Positions 10,601 through 14,924 of a stretch of 16,646 bases of DNA are shown here, in pieces. Origin of the DNA: Pseudomonadota bacterium. Its GTDB lineage: Bacteria > Pseudomonadota > Alphaproteobacteria > Rhizobiales > Rhizobiaceae. Location of the stretch: positions 1 to 16,646 of the forward strand of contig JAEZXF010000319.1 in the NCBI GenBank assembly GCA_023419995.1. The letters are read 5' to 3'. Below the pieces are notes generated by a model. It ran no database searches. It was not told where the DNA came from and saw only the letters and a list, made by a program, of their open reading frames with translations. A program made the translations under genes and the position numbers. Each line of letters begins with the position of its first letter. Within the stretch, counting starts at the first letter, position 1.

Positions 10601-10616
10601 GATCTTCCGGTGTCAT
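4644..10616 (-). CDS. Large DUF4011 - SF1 helicase - MTES_1575/Vsr-like nuclease - DUF3320 protein
   Basis: This is a protein of about 1990 residues. In order: an N-terminal region with a transglutaminase-like fold signature (C236, H262, FETT with E298); DUF4011 from about 393 (RIDRWQKKLLDLTLRNRLLN); an SF1 (Upf1/Dna2-type) helicase with Walker A VGPPGTGKS around 708-716, Walker B FDEAS (D1335, E1336), GDPKQLPP, HYRSRSESLIAFSN, ENEQGDERDV and VAVTRAR near 1575; a PD-(D/E)xK-type nuclease (about 1630-1720: FRIDLGV, GVECDGASYH, RVWSTDWW); and DUF3320 (about 1835-1985, RIARAHGWLQTGRRIRERI). I chose ATG 10616 over the in-frame GTG at 10646 because GGGAGGGG lies 4 bases upstream of it. DUF4011-helicase-Vsr-like proteins have been reported as stand-alone phage defence (Hhe, from memory). 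Here one heads an operon with SbcD- and YhaN-like genes. Family assignment is strong; the defence role is inferred. Confidence 0.93.
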   Translation of the reverse strand: MTPEDQQHIAIDATVAEKPQSPKIFADIASSFTYASYQNAIPVLRGIGVENRSDRQVDSLRLELSSTPAFLRPKTWTIDRVVPGDHLPLGDRKVELDAGYLAGLNEAERGEITLRLVAGSEVLDEYRHAVRLLARDEWGGVADMAQLLPAFVMPNDPAVSSLLRKAAERLAAHGHPSGLDGYQSQDPKRAFMLAAAIYSAIASMGLHYAEPPASFESRGQKIRRPGTIAEEVLATCLDTTLLFAAALEAAGLHPVILMFDGHAAAGVWLTKRTFGNAIETDQMEVRKALASRELIVFETTGVTHRPAMTMEAAQRALDRRLAEEEAHAFVAAIDVRRARSGGITPLASHEPLRRSIPEDEPQPVADLPLPAPPSLGDFPTEMVEEKPTTAAGRIDRWQKKLLDLTLRNRLLNFPESKKTIPFLCTDVAYLEDRLAEGAAIRVISLPEQNPLGERDAALYRDVHGRDIQRSFAAEALLRDELPSPLEARQLESRLIDLHRQVRNDFAEGGANTLFLAVGFLRWKKKPEDERSYRAPLLLVPVRLERRSASSHFSIRFHEDEPRFNTTLLQFLERDFDLKLPQFSGDLPADDNGVDVPRLLAAVRSAVRDVPGMEVIDETALSTFSFAKFLMWKDLVERTDALRQNRVVRHLIDTPEQSFSQGEGSSSFRDERELDRTYAPSDIISLLPADSSQTAASLAAAEGMDFVIVGPPGTGKSQTIANMIANCLAKGRTVLFVAEKTAALDVVYRRLREHGLGNHCLELHSSKADRKHFLGQLKAAWEHGNGVDASEWVAVNERLRIHRDQLNAYVDALHKCYTNGWTPYLALGIALKAGDNTPAPDLSWAERDAHDAATLRALEDMAAEAGLVYASVERHPALDLVDAQDWSSGWQDTLTGAAQSLRNAAELLQDAASAYLTCLGLAQTDEISSEELAALSSLATRLHRSSSRDISVAFDRDFAQMGGALVDLSRSIEAYRQAEGSAAASYPEGAVRDIDAEAMERQWRDAEASFWPNSMLGRRKVQKLLQGYASGGDADPARDLPLLRRMKECLASIDGTLLAGKPLPVRGLATDITAVAEILDLAGALRGALRLPGRSPEEIRPMLRAIAPCLRGNPDDRLRHVGARLLAAQQGMDAARKRFSEIAGRELDSQMSLRGIVEQMRGLAEARNLLRDWSAWCGARRRAVHNGLGRLIESLEAGTVAPDETRSAFRLAYARWWLPKVLDADPTLRTFRRFQHENAIKEFREIDDMVRTHATRRVISAVAHGLPPITGVPRNSELGLLRHQMELQRPSQSIRDMIAKMPQAFPKLAPCMLMSPLSIAQYLPPNQALFDVVIFDEASQITTWDAVGAIARGRQTIIVGDPKQLPPTNFFGRNEDEDDVADHEKDLESILDEARASGIPVRDLRWHYRSRSESLIAFSNHHYYQNRLVTFPSPAVEDRAVNLRKVPGGVYDRGKSRTNRIEAEAVVAEAVARMERWLRMSERERPTLGIITFNAQQQALILDLLDATRRENPELEWFFADDRVEPTIVKNLENEQGDERDVILFSITFWKDMAGKLTMDFGALNRDGGERRLNVAVTRARQELVVFSGFTADQIDPSRTKALAVNHLKTFLDYAERGAIALPAEDLGSVGGFDSPFEEAVAAQLERRGWLVVPQVGISGFRIDLGVRHPDLAGAYLAGVECDGASYHGSATARDRDKVREQVLRGLGWNILRVWSTDWWFDAKGCAERLHENLEALLQRSREQRAAEEAAAETHWDMGHEVEGIDEIRDEDLPPAIEVAPPPTADETELVSSSDLSVLGAPAILLTSGPAGEPTPASNSGYRVTDLSTFKPDPDLFYEFAYRDTLRGMIEAVMVQEAPLKADILAQRIARAHGWLQTGRRIRERIDLHLRGYDTTGESSGVFLWNKDGVSDILPYRPPANESSRRSISDIPLAELASVAIDNPDLLDMPDPARDLARLIGVERLAATSRSRLDEAIARARLHLAGQDRSA

Positions 10617-10620
10617 GACG

Positions 10621-10628
10621 CCCCTCCC
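10621..10628 (-). promoter_or_regulatory. Ribosome binding site fixing the start of the helicase gene
   Basis: On the minus strand GGGAGGGG is followed by CGTC and ATG (10614-10616). The longer in-frame candidate, a GTG at 10644-10646, has only AT-rich sequence and no purine-rich motif ahead of it. This supports the ATG, giving a product ten residues shorter. Confidence 0.8.
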
Positions 10629-10639
10629 GCCGCACACTA

Positions 10640-10761
10640 TCGCCACTTTATCGGGAAAGAGAAAGTTGCAATCTGCTTAAGAGCAGTAGCGATTAATAAA
10701 GAGGGAATTTCACGTAAAATGGTAATATCGATAAATAAGTCAGCCCTCTCACGCATCCAAG
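10640..10761. other. AT-rich intergenic stretch, probable promoter region for the helicase operon
   Basis: This interval is clearly more AT-rich than its surroundings (for example TAATAAAG, TAATATCGATAAATAAG) and lies between the minus-strand operon and the plus-strand structured element. It must carry the operon promoter and could also carry one reading right. I could not assign a convincing -35/-10 pair on either strand, so only the composition is claimed. No gene is seen in it. Confidence 0.45.
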
Positions 10762-10792
10762 AATCAGGCTCCGCTGAGTGCGGAGCCTGATT
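10762..10792. repeat. Perfect 13-bp inverted repeat abutting the solitary CRISPR-like repeat
   Basis: AATCAGGCTCCGC (10762-10774), loop TGAGT, GCGGAGCCTGATT (10780-10792). The right arm runs straight into the repeat-like sequence and takes the place of its first eight bases. On the plus strand the stem is followed by GTTCGG, so it is at best a weak terminator. On the minus strand no T-run follows. It could form a 5' hairpin of the downstream RNA. Confidence 0.85.
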
Positions 10793-10818
10793 GTTCGGAA
10801 AACGCGGCCAACCGCAAC
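10792..10818 (+). repeat. Solitary degenerate CRISPR repeat (anti-repeat-like on the plus strand)
   Basis: TGTTCGGAAAACGCGG followed by CCAACCGCAAC matches the last 28 bases of the array repeat with one substitution (A to G) and one missing T. The first eight repeat bases, which carry the TATAGT promoter box on the minus strand, are absent. Read on the plus strand it is complementary to crRNA, and the A-to-G change keeps pairing as a G-U wobble. Read on the minus strand it looks like a crRNA repeat that could bind the tracrRNA. No second repeat lies nearby. Confidence 0.9.
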
Positions 10819-10936
10819 TACACCAAGTCGTCACGTACAAACACTACGATGAGCACGAACGGCTCATTGTAAACTTGGTAGATCAATGATAACCCCTACA
10901 TCAAGTCGCATCAACAGAAGCCTTCCGCGACTTAAA

Positions 10937-10978
10937 GAGCCCGGCGCCGACCGGCAAGTCCGTACCGGGCTCAGTTTT
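10937..10978 (+). terminator. Intrinsic terminator of the candidate structured RNA
   Basis: An 8-bp GC-rich stem, GAGCCCGG (10937-10944) with CCGGGCTC (10965-10972), is followed by AGTTTT on the plus strand. The 20-base loop is long. No coding sequence precedes it on the plus strand, which implies that a non-coding plus-strand transcript ends here. Confidence 0.65.
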
Positions 10979-11019
10979 GAGACGATCTGCAATTGGCTAA
11001 ATGCCAAGCGCAACTCGTC

Positions 11020-11081
11020 TGGAGAGGGGAAGCGTCTGCCGCCCCTGTCAAGCGCTACGGATGTAGCGTTTCCCTTCTCCA
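11020..11081 (+). repeat. Long inverted repeat upstream of the HTH gene
   Basis: Arm GGAGAGGGGAAGCG (11021-11034) pairs with CGTTTCCCTTCTCC (11067-11080) over 14 positions, 12 Watson-Crick and two G-T. A T-A pair at 11020/11081 extends it to 15. The two wobbles pair only in plus-strand RNA. The 32-base loop holds a competing hairpin CGCTAC-GGAT-GTAGCG (11053-11068) followed by TTTCCCTT. The two folds exclude each other, as in an attenuator, and lie about 40 bases before the HTH start codon. An operator for the HTH protein is another reading. Confidence 0.6.
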
Positions 11082-11121
11082 TGAACAAGTGAGGCAATCG
11101 CAAACACCGAGGAGAACGGAA

Positions 11122-11361
11122 ATGGAACACAAATCTGACCTACCGACAGCGCGCAGGCGATCACCCCCGGTTACCCCCGAGATGGCGGCCAAGATCAAAA
11201 GGCTGCTCGCAGAGGGTATATCCCAACATGACATCGCGGCTCGGTTCCGTATCAATCAGGGGCGCGTCAGCGAGGTGAAAACGGGCCTGAAATTTGCAGA
11301 AATTAAACCGCTGCAAGGTGAAATCGCCTTCGAGGAGCAGACGTTTCCTGCGGCACACTGA
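11122..11361 (+). CDS. Small helix-turn-helix DNA-binding protein (79 aa)
   Basis: The ATG at 11122 follows a good ribosome binding site, GAGGAG (11109-11114), seven bases upstream. The upstream in-frame start at 10993 would cross the structured region and is not preferred. Residues about 18-57 (TPEMAAKIKRLLAEGISQHD, then IAARFRINQGRVSEVKTGLK) form a clear HTH of the resolvase/Hin-like kind, with 'SQxDIAxRFxxxQGRVSEV' as the recognition unit. Short proteins of this type are common in Rhizobiales, and I know of no defined function. It lies between the solitary-repeat RNA and the tracrRNA gene, points toward cas9 and is convergent with the tracrRNA (19 bases between ends). A role in regulating the divergent cas9/tracrRNA promoters is possible but purely positional. 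The C-terminal 20 residues show no recognised motif. Confidence 0.75.
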   Translation: MEHKSDLPTARRRSPPVTPEMAAKIKRLLAEGISQHDIAARFRINQGRVSEVKTGLKFAEIKPLQGEIAFEEQTFPAAH

Positions 11362-11379
11362 TACAGTCGCCCTGACTAT

Positions 11380-11412
11380 AAAACGGAAATCCCCGGCTCT
11401 TTCGCGCCGGGG
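11380..11412 (-). terminator. tracrRNA intrinsic terminator
   Basis: On the minus strand a perfect 7-bp stem GCCGGGG/CCCCGGC (arms 11406-11412 and 11391-11397, written on the plus strand as GCCGGGG and CCCCGGC) with an 8-base loop is followed by ATTTCC and a TTTT run at 11383-11380. This forms the last hairpin of the tracrRNA and faces the 3' end of the HTH gene. Confidence 0.8.
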
Positions 11413-11483
11413 CCACTGCCGGAGCATGTGTTTTATCTGGTGCTGTTCCAGCTTGTTAACGGCTGGACCGCGTTTTCTGAACA
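11380..11483 (-). ncRNA. tracrRNA of the type II-C system
   Basis: Read on the minus strand, a 5' anti-repeat (AGCTGTTCAGAAAACGCGGT then CCAGCCGTTAAC) is complementary to the crRNA repeat. There is an unbroken match of about 23 bases through the upper stem, then a lower stem with one bulged U and G-U pairs. The tail contains small hairpins (CTGG-AACAGCA-CCAG and CAC-A-TGC/GCA-GTG) and ends in a strong terminator, GCCGGGG...CCCCGGC (11391-11412), followed by ATTTCCGTTTT. Predicted length is about 100 nt. It directs RNase III processing of crRNA and loads Cas9. A consensus promoter lies just upstream and overlaps the cas9 promoter region. The repeat-derived TATAGT box is changed here (TAACCT on the plus strand), so this copy does not act as a crRNA promoter. 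Confidence 0.9.
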
Positions 11484-11489
11484 GCTAAC

Positions 11490-11518
11490 CTATCGCACAA
11501 AAGCTTGCTTGGTGTCAA
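11490..11518 (-). promoter_or_regulatory. tracrRNA promoter (-35 TTGACA, 17 bp, -10 CGATAG)
   Basis: On the minus strand a perfect TTGACA (11513-11518) is followed by exactly 17 bases and CGATAG (11490-11495). The predicted start, about seven bases further, falls at the beginning of the anti-repeat (around 11483). The -10 is weak by E. coli standards but acceptable for alphaproteobacteria, where the -35 dominates. Confidence 0.7.
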
Positions 11519-11520
11519 AG

Positions 11521-11551
11521 TATAAAGCGCGTATTGCCAAGAGTGGGGGAG
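11521..11551 (+). promoter_or_regulatory. cas9 -10 candidate and ribosome binding site
   Basis: TATAAA at 11521-11526 is a plausible -10 for cas9, giving a leader of about 20 bases. No good -35 sits 16-18 bases upstream. GGGGGAG at 11545-11551 lies four bases before the ATG and fixes the start. The tracrRNA -35 lies within the cas9 core promoter region, so the two promoters would compete for polymerase. Confidence 0.55.
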
Positions 11552-11555
11552 AAGC

Positions 11556-14500
11556 ATGAAAACTTTGGGTATCGACCTCGGCACACATTCGCTCGGCTGG
11601 TGCCTGATCGACACCGTGGGCGAACCGCTGGCGTCAAACGAAGGCTCCATCACCGCCATCGGCGCGCGCATCTTCGGGGACGGGCGGGAGCCGAAATCGG
11701 GCGCTTCGCTGGCGGTCGACCGGCGCGCGGCGCGCGCCATGCGGCGGCGGCGCGACCGCTACCTTTCGCGCCGGGCGGCGCTGCTGAGGGTTTTGACCGA
11801 CTATGGGCTGATGCCTGCGGATGAAGACGCGCGCCGGCAACTGGTGAGGGAAACGAGCGACGGCAAGAGCAAGGACGGCGGGCCGAAGGCGCCCGGCAAG
11901 CCCGGCGACATCTCGACCAGCGTGCACGGCCTGCGGGCGCGCGCGCTGACGGAGAAGCTGACGCCGCACCAGATCGGCCGCGTTCTCTTCAACCTCAATC
12001 AGAGGCGGGGCTTCAAGTCGAACCGCAAGACGGACCGGCGCGACAACGACCAGGGCAAGATCGAAATCGGCGTCAACCGGCTCGGCGACGCGATGCGCGC
12101 GGCGGGAGCGACGACGCTGGGCCAGTTTCTCCATGGCCGGCGGCTGAAGGGCCACTCGGTGCGCACGCGACTGCGGCCGGAAGTGGGGGAAGATGCGAAG
12201 GGCGACGGCTATGACTTCTATCCCTCGCGCGCCCAACTGGAGCGCGAGTTCGATCTGATCTGCGAAGCGCAGGCCCCTCACCATCCGGATCTCCTGAGCG
12301 ACGAGCGCGTCGCGCATCTGCGCTCGATCATCTTCTATCAGCGGCCGCTGAAGCCGGTCGCCGCCGGACGGTGCAGCTATAACCAGCACGAAACGCGCCT
12401 GCCGAAGGCGCATCCGCTGTTTCAAACCTTCCGCATCTACAAGGAGGTCAACGAACTGGCATTGGTGGGTGAGGACCAGCAAGCACGCAAGCTCTCCGTC
12501 GACCAGCGCGACGCCCTGATCCGCAAGCTACGCTCGGCAAAGACCGTCACCTTCTCCAGCCTGCGCCGGACGCTCAAGCTCGGACCGGAATTCCGTTTCA
12601 ACAAGGAGAGCGAAACTCGCACCGGCCTTCTCGGCGACGAGATTCACGTCTCGATGAGCGACACGAAATGCTTCGGCAACCGTTGGTCGCAGTTCGGCAT
12701 CGAAAAGCAGTGGGAAATTCTGTCGCGGTTGCGCGAGGAGGAAGACCCGGTTGAATTGCACGAATGGCTGACCGAAGGTTGCGGTCTGTCCGACGATCAG
12801 GCGAAGGCGGCCGCCAGGGTGCAGTTGCCGGAGGGCTTCGGGCGGCTGGGCGCGACGGCGCTGGCGGCGCTGACCGACGCGCTGAAGCACGAAACCTGGG
12901 ACGACGGCACTGTCATCACCGAGGCGGAAGCGGCCAAACGCTGCGGCTACAACCATTCCGACAAGAGCGACCCGAACTTTCCCGGTCATGAACTCCTGCC
13001 CAACTATCAGGAGGTGCTGGAGCGCCACATTCCTCCCGGCACCGGCGACCCAGACGATGTCTACGACGTCTTCAAGGGCCGCATCACCAATCCGTCGGTG
13101 CATATCGCGCTGAACCAGCTTCGTCGCGTCGTCAACGCCGTGATCCGTCGATACGGCAAGCCGGATCGCATCGCCATCGAGCTCGGGCGCGAGTTGAAGC
13201 TGTCGGACAAGGAGAAGAAGAGGGTCGACGACACCATCAGAAAAAACACACGCGCGGCGGAGGATCGTTCGAAGAAACTCGCCGAGCTCGGCCAGGCGGA
13301 TACGGGCTACAACAGGCTGCGGCTGAAACTGTGGGAGGAGTTGAACAAGGAGCCGCTCAACCGGGTCTGCGTCTATTCGGGAGAGCCCATCACGGCCTCG
13401 ATGCTGTTCACGCCGGAGGTCGACGTCGACCACATCCTGCCCTATTCGAAGACCCTCGACGACAGCGAGGCAAACAAGATCCTGTGCCTGACCAGGGCCA
13501 ACCGCCAGAAGCGCAACCGCGCGCCCGCCGAGGTGGTGGAATGGGCCGGCCGCTATGACGACGTGCTCGCCCGCGCCGGCATGCTGCCGCGAAACAAGAG
13601 CTGGCGTTTCGCCCGCGACGCGATGGAGAAATTCGCCGACGAGGAAGGCTTTCTCGCTCGGCAGTTGACCGACATGCAATACGGCGCGCGCATGGCGCTG
13701 ACCTATCTGGCCTCGCTCTATCCGACGGAGGAGGCGGACGCCGAGGGCGTCTTGCGCCGGCACAGCCGCGTGCGCGCATTACCGGGGCGGATGACCGAGA
13801 TGCTGCGGCGAAAGTGGGGGCTCAACGACCTCTTGCCGGACCACAATATCGCCGGCGGCGACACGGTGAAGGAGAAGAACCGCAAGGACCATCGCCACCA
13901 TGCGATCGACGCCTTCGTGATCGCATGCACCAGCCGTTCCCTGATTCAGAAGATCGCCACGGCGTCGGCCGCGCTGGAACGGGAGGGGGCCGAGCGCATC
14001 GTCGCCGAGATTGCGGAACCCTGGCCCGGTTTCCGCGAGGAATTGCGTACCAAGGTGAACGCTACCGTGACCAGCCACCGGCCCGACCATGGCACCGTGT
14101 CACGCGCCGGCTATGGCACGGGCAAGGGTCAGACCGCCGGCAAGCTGCACAACGACACCGCCTACGGGCTGACAGGGGAGACGGACGACAGGGGCAACGA
14201 CCTCGTCGTCAGCCGCAAGCCGCTCTCGGCCTTCAGGGCGGCGAGGGATCTCGACGGCATCCGCGATGGACAGTTGCGCGATGCGTTGCAGCAGGCGACA
14301 TACGGGCTGGCGGGCCGCGACTTCGAGCAGGCGGTTCACAAACTGGCCAGACAGGAAAGGCTCGACGGCAAGGACAATCCGTTCCGGAACCTGCGGCGCA
14401 TCCGCGTGGTCGAGCCGCTGAAAACCATCCCCATACGCGACGGGACCGGCAAGGCGTACAAGAGCTACAAGGGCGATTCCAACCATCGCTATGACGTCTG

Positions 14501-14870
14501 GAAGCTGCCGGACGGCAAATGGGTCGCGGAGGTCGTGACCACCTTCGACGCCCATCAGCCGGATTGGCAATCCACGATACGGCAACAGCATCCGACGGCG
14601 AAGAAGGTTCTGTCACTGACCCGGGACGATGCCGTGGCGGCGGACGGCCAGGATGGCCGGATCATCTATCGCGTCGTCAAGTTCAACACCGCCGGACAGG
14701 TATACCTCGCTCCGCACAACGAAGCGGGCGCCCTGAAAGCCCGGGATGGCGACCCGAGCGATCCGTTCAAGTATGTCTCGAAAGCAGCCAGCGGGTTGCG
14801 GGCCATCAATGCCCGGCAGGCACGTGTCGACGAGATCGGTCAAGTATTCGATCCCGGACCACGTGGTTAA
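11556..14870 (+). CDS. cas9: CRISPR-associated endonuclease Cas9, type II-C
   Basis: At 1104 residues this is within the compact II-C size range. RuvC-I is at the N-terminus (LGIDLGTHSLGW, D7). The arginine-rich bridge helix spans about 52-80 (AARAMRRRRDRYLSRR). A REC lobe runs to about 490. RuvC-II is IAIELGRELK with E542. HNH carries VDVDHILPYS with catalytic H626, then NRQKRNR. RuvC-III is DHRHHAIDAF with H782 and D785. The region from about 850 (KLHNDTAYGLTG onward) to the end is the wedge and PAM-interacting part. All nuclease residues are present, so a dual-cutting enzyme is expected, guided by crRNA and the tracrRNA encoded just upstream on the other strand. It is the first gene of cas9-cas1-cas2 with no csn2 or cas4. 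The PAM cannot be read from sequence alone. Confidence 0.98.
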   Translation: MKTLGIDLGTHSLGWCLIDTVGEPLASNEGSITAIGARIFGDGREPKSGASLAVDRRAARAMRRRRDRYLSRRAALLRVLTDYGLMPADEDARRQLVRETSDGKSKDGGPKAPGKPGDISTSVHGLRARALTEKLTPHQIGRVLFNLNQRRGFKSNRKTDRRDNDQGKIEIGVNRLGDAMRAAGATTLGQFLHGRRLKGHSVRTRLRPEVGEDAKGDGYDFYPSRAQLEREFDLICEAQAPHHPDLLSDERVAHLRSIIFYQRPLKPVAAGRCSYNQHETRLPKAHPLFQTFRIYKEVNELALVGEDQQARKLSVDQRDALIRKLRSAKTVTFSSLRRTLKLGPEFRFNKESETRTGLLGDEIHVSMSDTKCFGNRWSQFGIEKQWEILSRLREEEDPVELHEWLTEGCGLSDDQAKAAARVQLPEGFGRLGATALAALTDALKHETWDDGTVITEAEAAKRCGYNHSDKSDPNFPGHELLPNYQEVLERHIPPGTGDPDDVYDVFKGRITNPSVHIALNQLRRVVNAVIRRYGKPDRIAIELGRELKLSDKEKKRVDDTIRKNTRAAEDRSKKLAELGQADTGYNRLRLKLWEELNKEPLNRVCVYSGEPITASMLFTPEVDVDHILPYSKTLDDSEANKILCLTRANRQKRNRAPAEVVEWAGRYDDVLARAGMLPRNKSWRFARDAMEKFADEEGFLARQLTDMQYGARMALTYLASLYPTEEADAEGVLRRHSRVRALPGRMTEMLRRKWGLNDLLPDHNIAGGDTVKEKNRKDHRHHAIDAFVIACTSRSLIQKIATASAALEREGAERIVAEIAEPWPGFREELRTKVNATVTSHRPDHGTVSRAGYGTGKGQTAGKLHNDTAYGLTGETDDRGNDLVVSRKPLSAFRAARDLDGIRDGQLRDALQQATYGLAGRDFEQAVHKLARQERLDGKDNPFRNLRRIRVVEPLKTIPIRDGTGKAYKSYKGDSNHRYDVWKLPDGKWVAEVVTTFDAHQPDWQSTIRQQHPTAKKVLSLTRDDAVAADGQDGRIIYRVVKFNTAGQVYLAPHNEAGALKARDGDPSDPFKYVSKAASGLRAINARQARVDEIGQVFDPGPRG

Positions 14871-14897
14871 CCAAAGGTGAATGTTTTTGAGGTTTGC

Positions 14898-14924
14898 ATG
14901 GTAAATCTGTGCAATTCTCAATGA
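14898..14924 (+). CDS. Possible 8-codon leader peptide coupled to cas1
   Basis: An ATG at 14898 is preceded by GAGG (14889-14892, five bases away) and encodes eight residues (MVNLCNSQ) ending in TGA at 14922-14924, directly abutting the cas1 ATG. Cas1 itself has no visible ribosome binding site, so reinitiation after this mini-ORF would explain its translation. This is an inference from layout only. Confidence 0.35.
   Translation: MVNLCNSQ

Larger units (their letters stand above)
10792..10978 (+). ncRNA. Candidate structured RNA with 5' CRISPR anti-repeat and intrinsic terminator
   Basis: Downstream of the solitary repeat the plus strand can fold into a series of hairpins. A stem of CTA plus CCAAGT (10818-10828, two-base bulge) pairs with ACTTGGTAG (10873-10881) and encloses a 10-bp hairpin TACGATGAGC/GCTCATTGTA (10845-10854/10862-10871, one G-U pair). 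Next comes AAGTCGC/GCGACTT (10903-10909/10927-10933), then a terminator stem GAGCCCGG/CCGGGCTC followed by AGTTTT. This layout (anti-repeat first, hairpins, terminator) is tracrRNA-like, but the body does not resemble the real tracrRNA at 11380-11483. Alternatives are a regulatory RNA, an RNA-based anti-CRISPR-like unit or a fossil. No promoter could be assigned and transcription is not shown. Confidence 0.55.

Noticed and set aside
10644..10646. GTG start for the helicase giving 2000 residues
   Set aside because: The ATG 30 bases downstream has a strong GGGAGGGG ribosome binding site at good spacing; the GTG has none.
10792..10818. Calling this element the tracrRNA of the locus
   Set aside because: The minus-strand element at 11380-11483 has a longer unbroken match to the repeat upper stem, a consensus promoter, a compact hairpin tail and a strong terminator next to cas9, so it is the better tracrRNA. 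The plus-strand element is kept as a separate candidate.
12528..13763. 411-codon minus-strand ORF inside cas9
   Set aside because: Antisense shadow of high-GC coding DNA. The plus frame encodes unmistakable Cas9 motifs across the whole interval.
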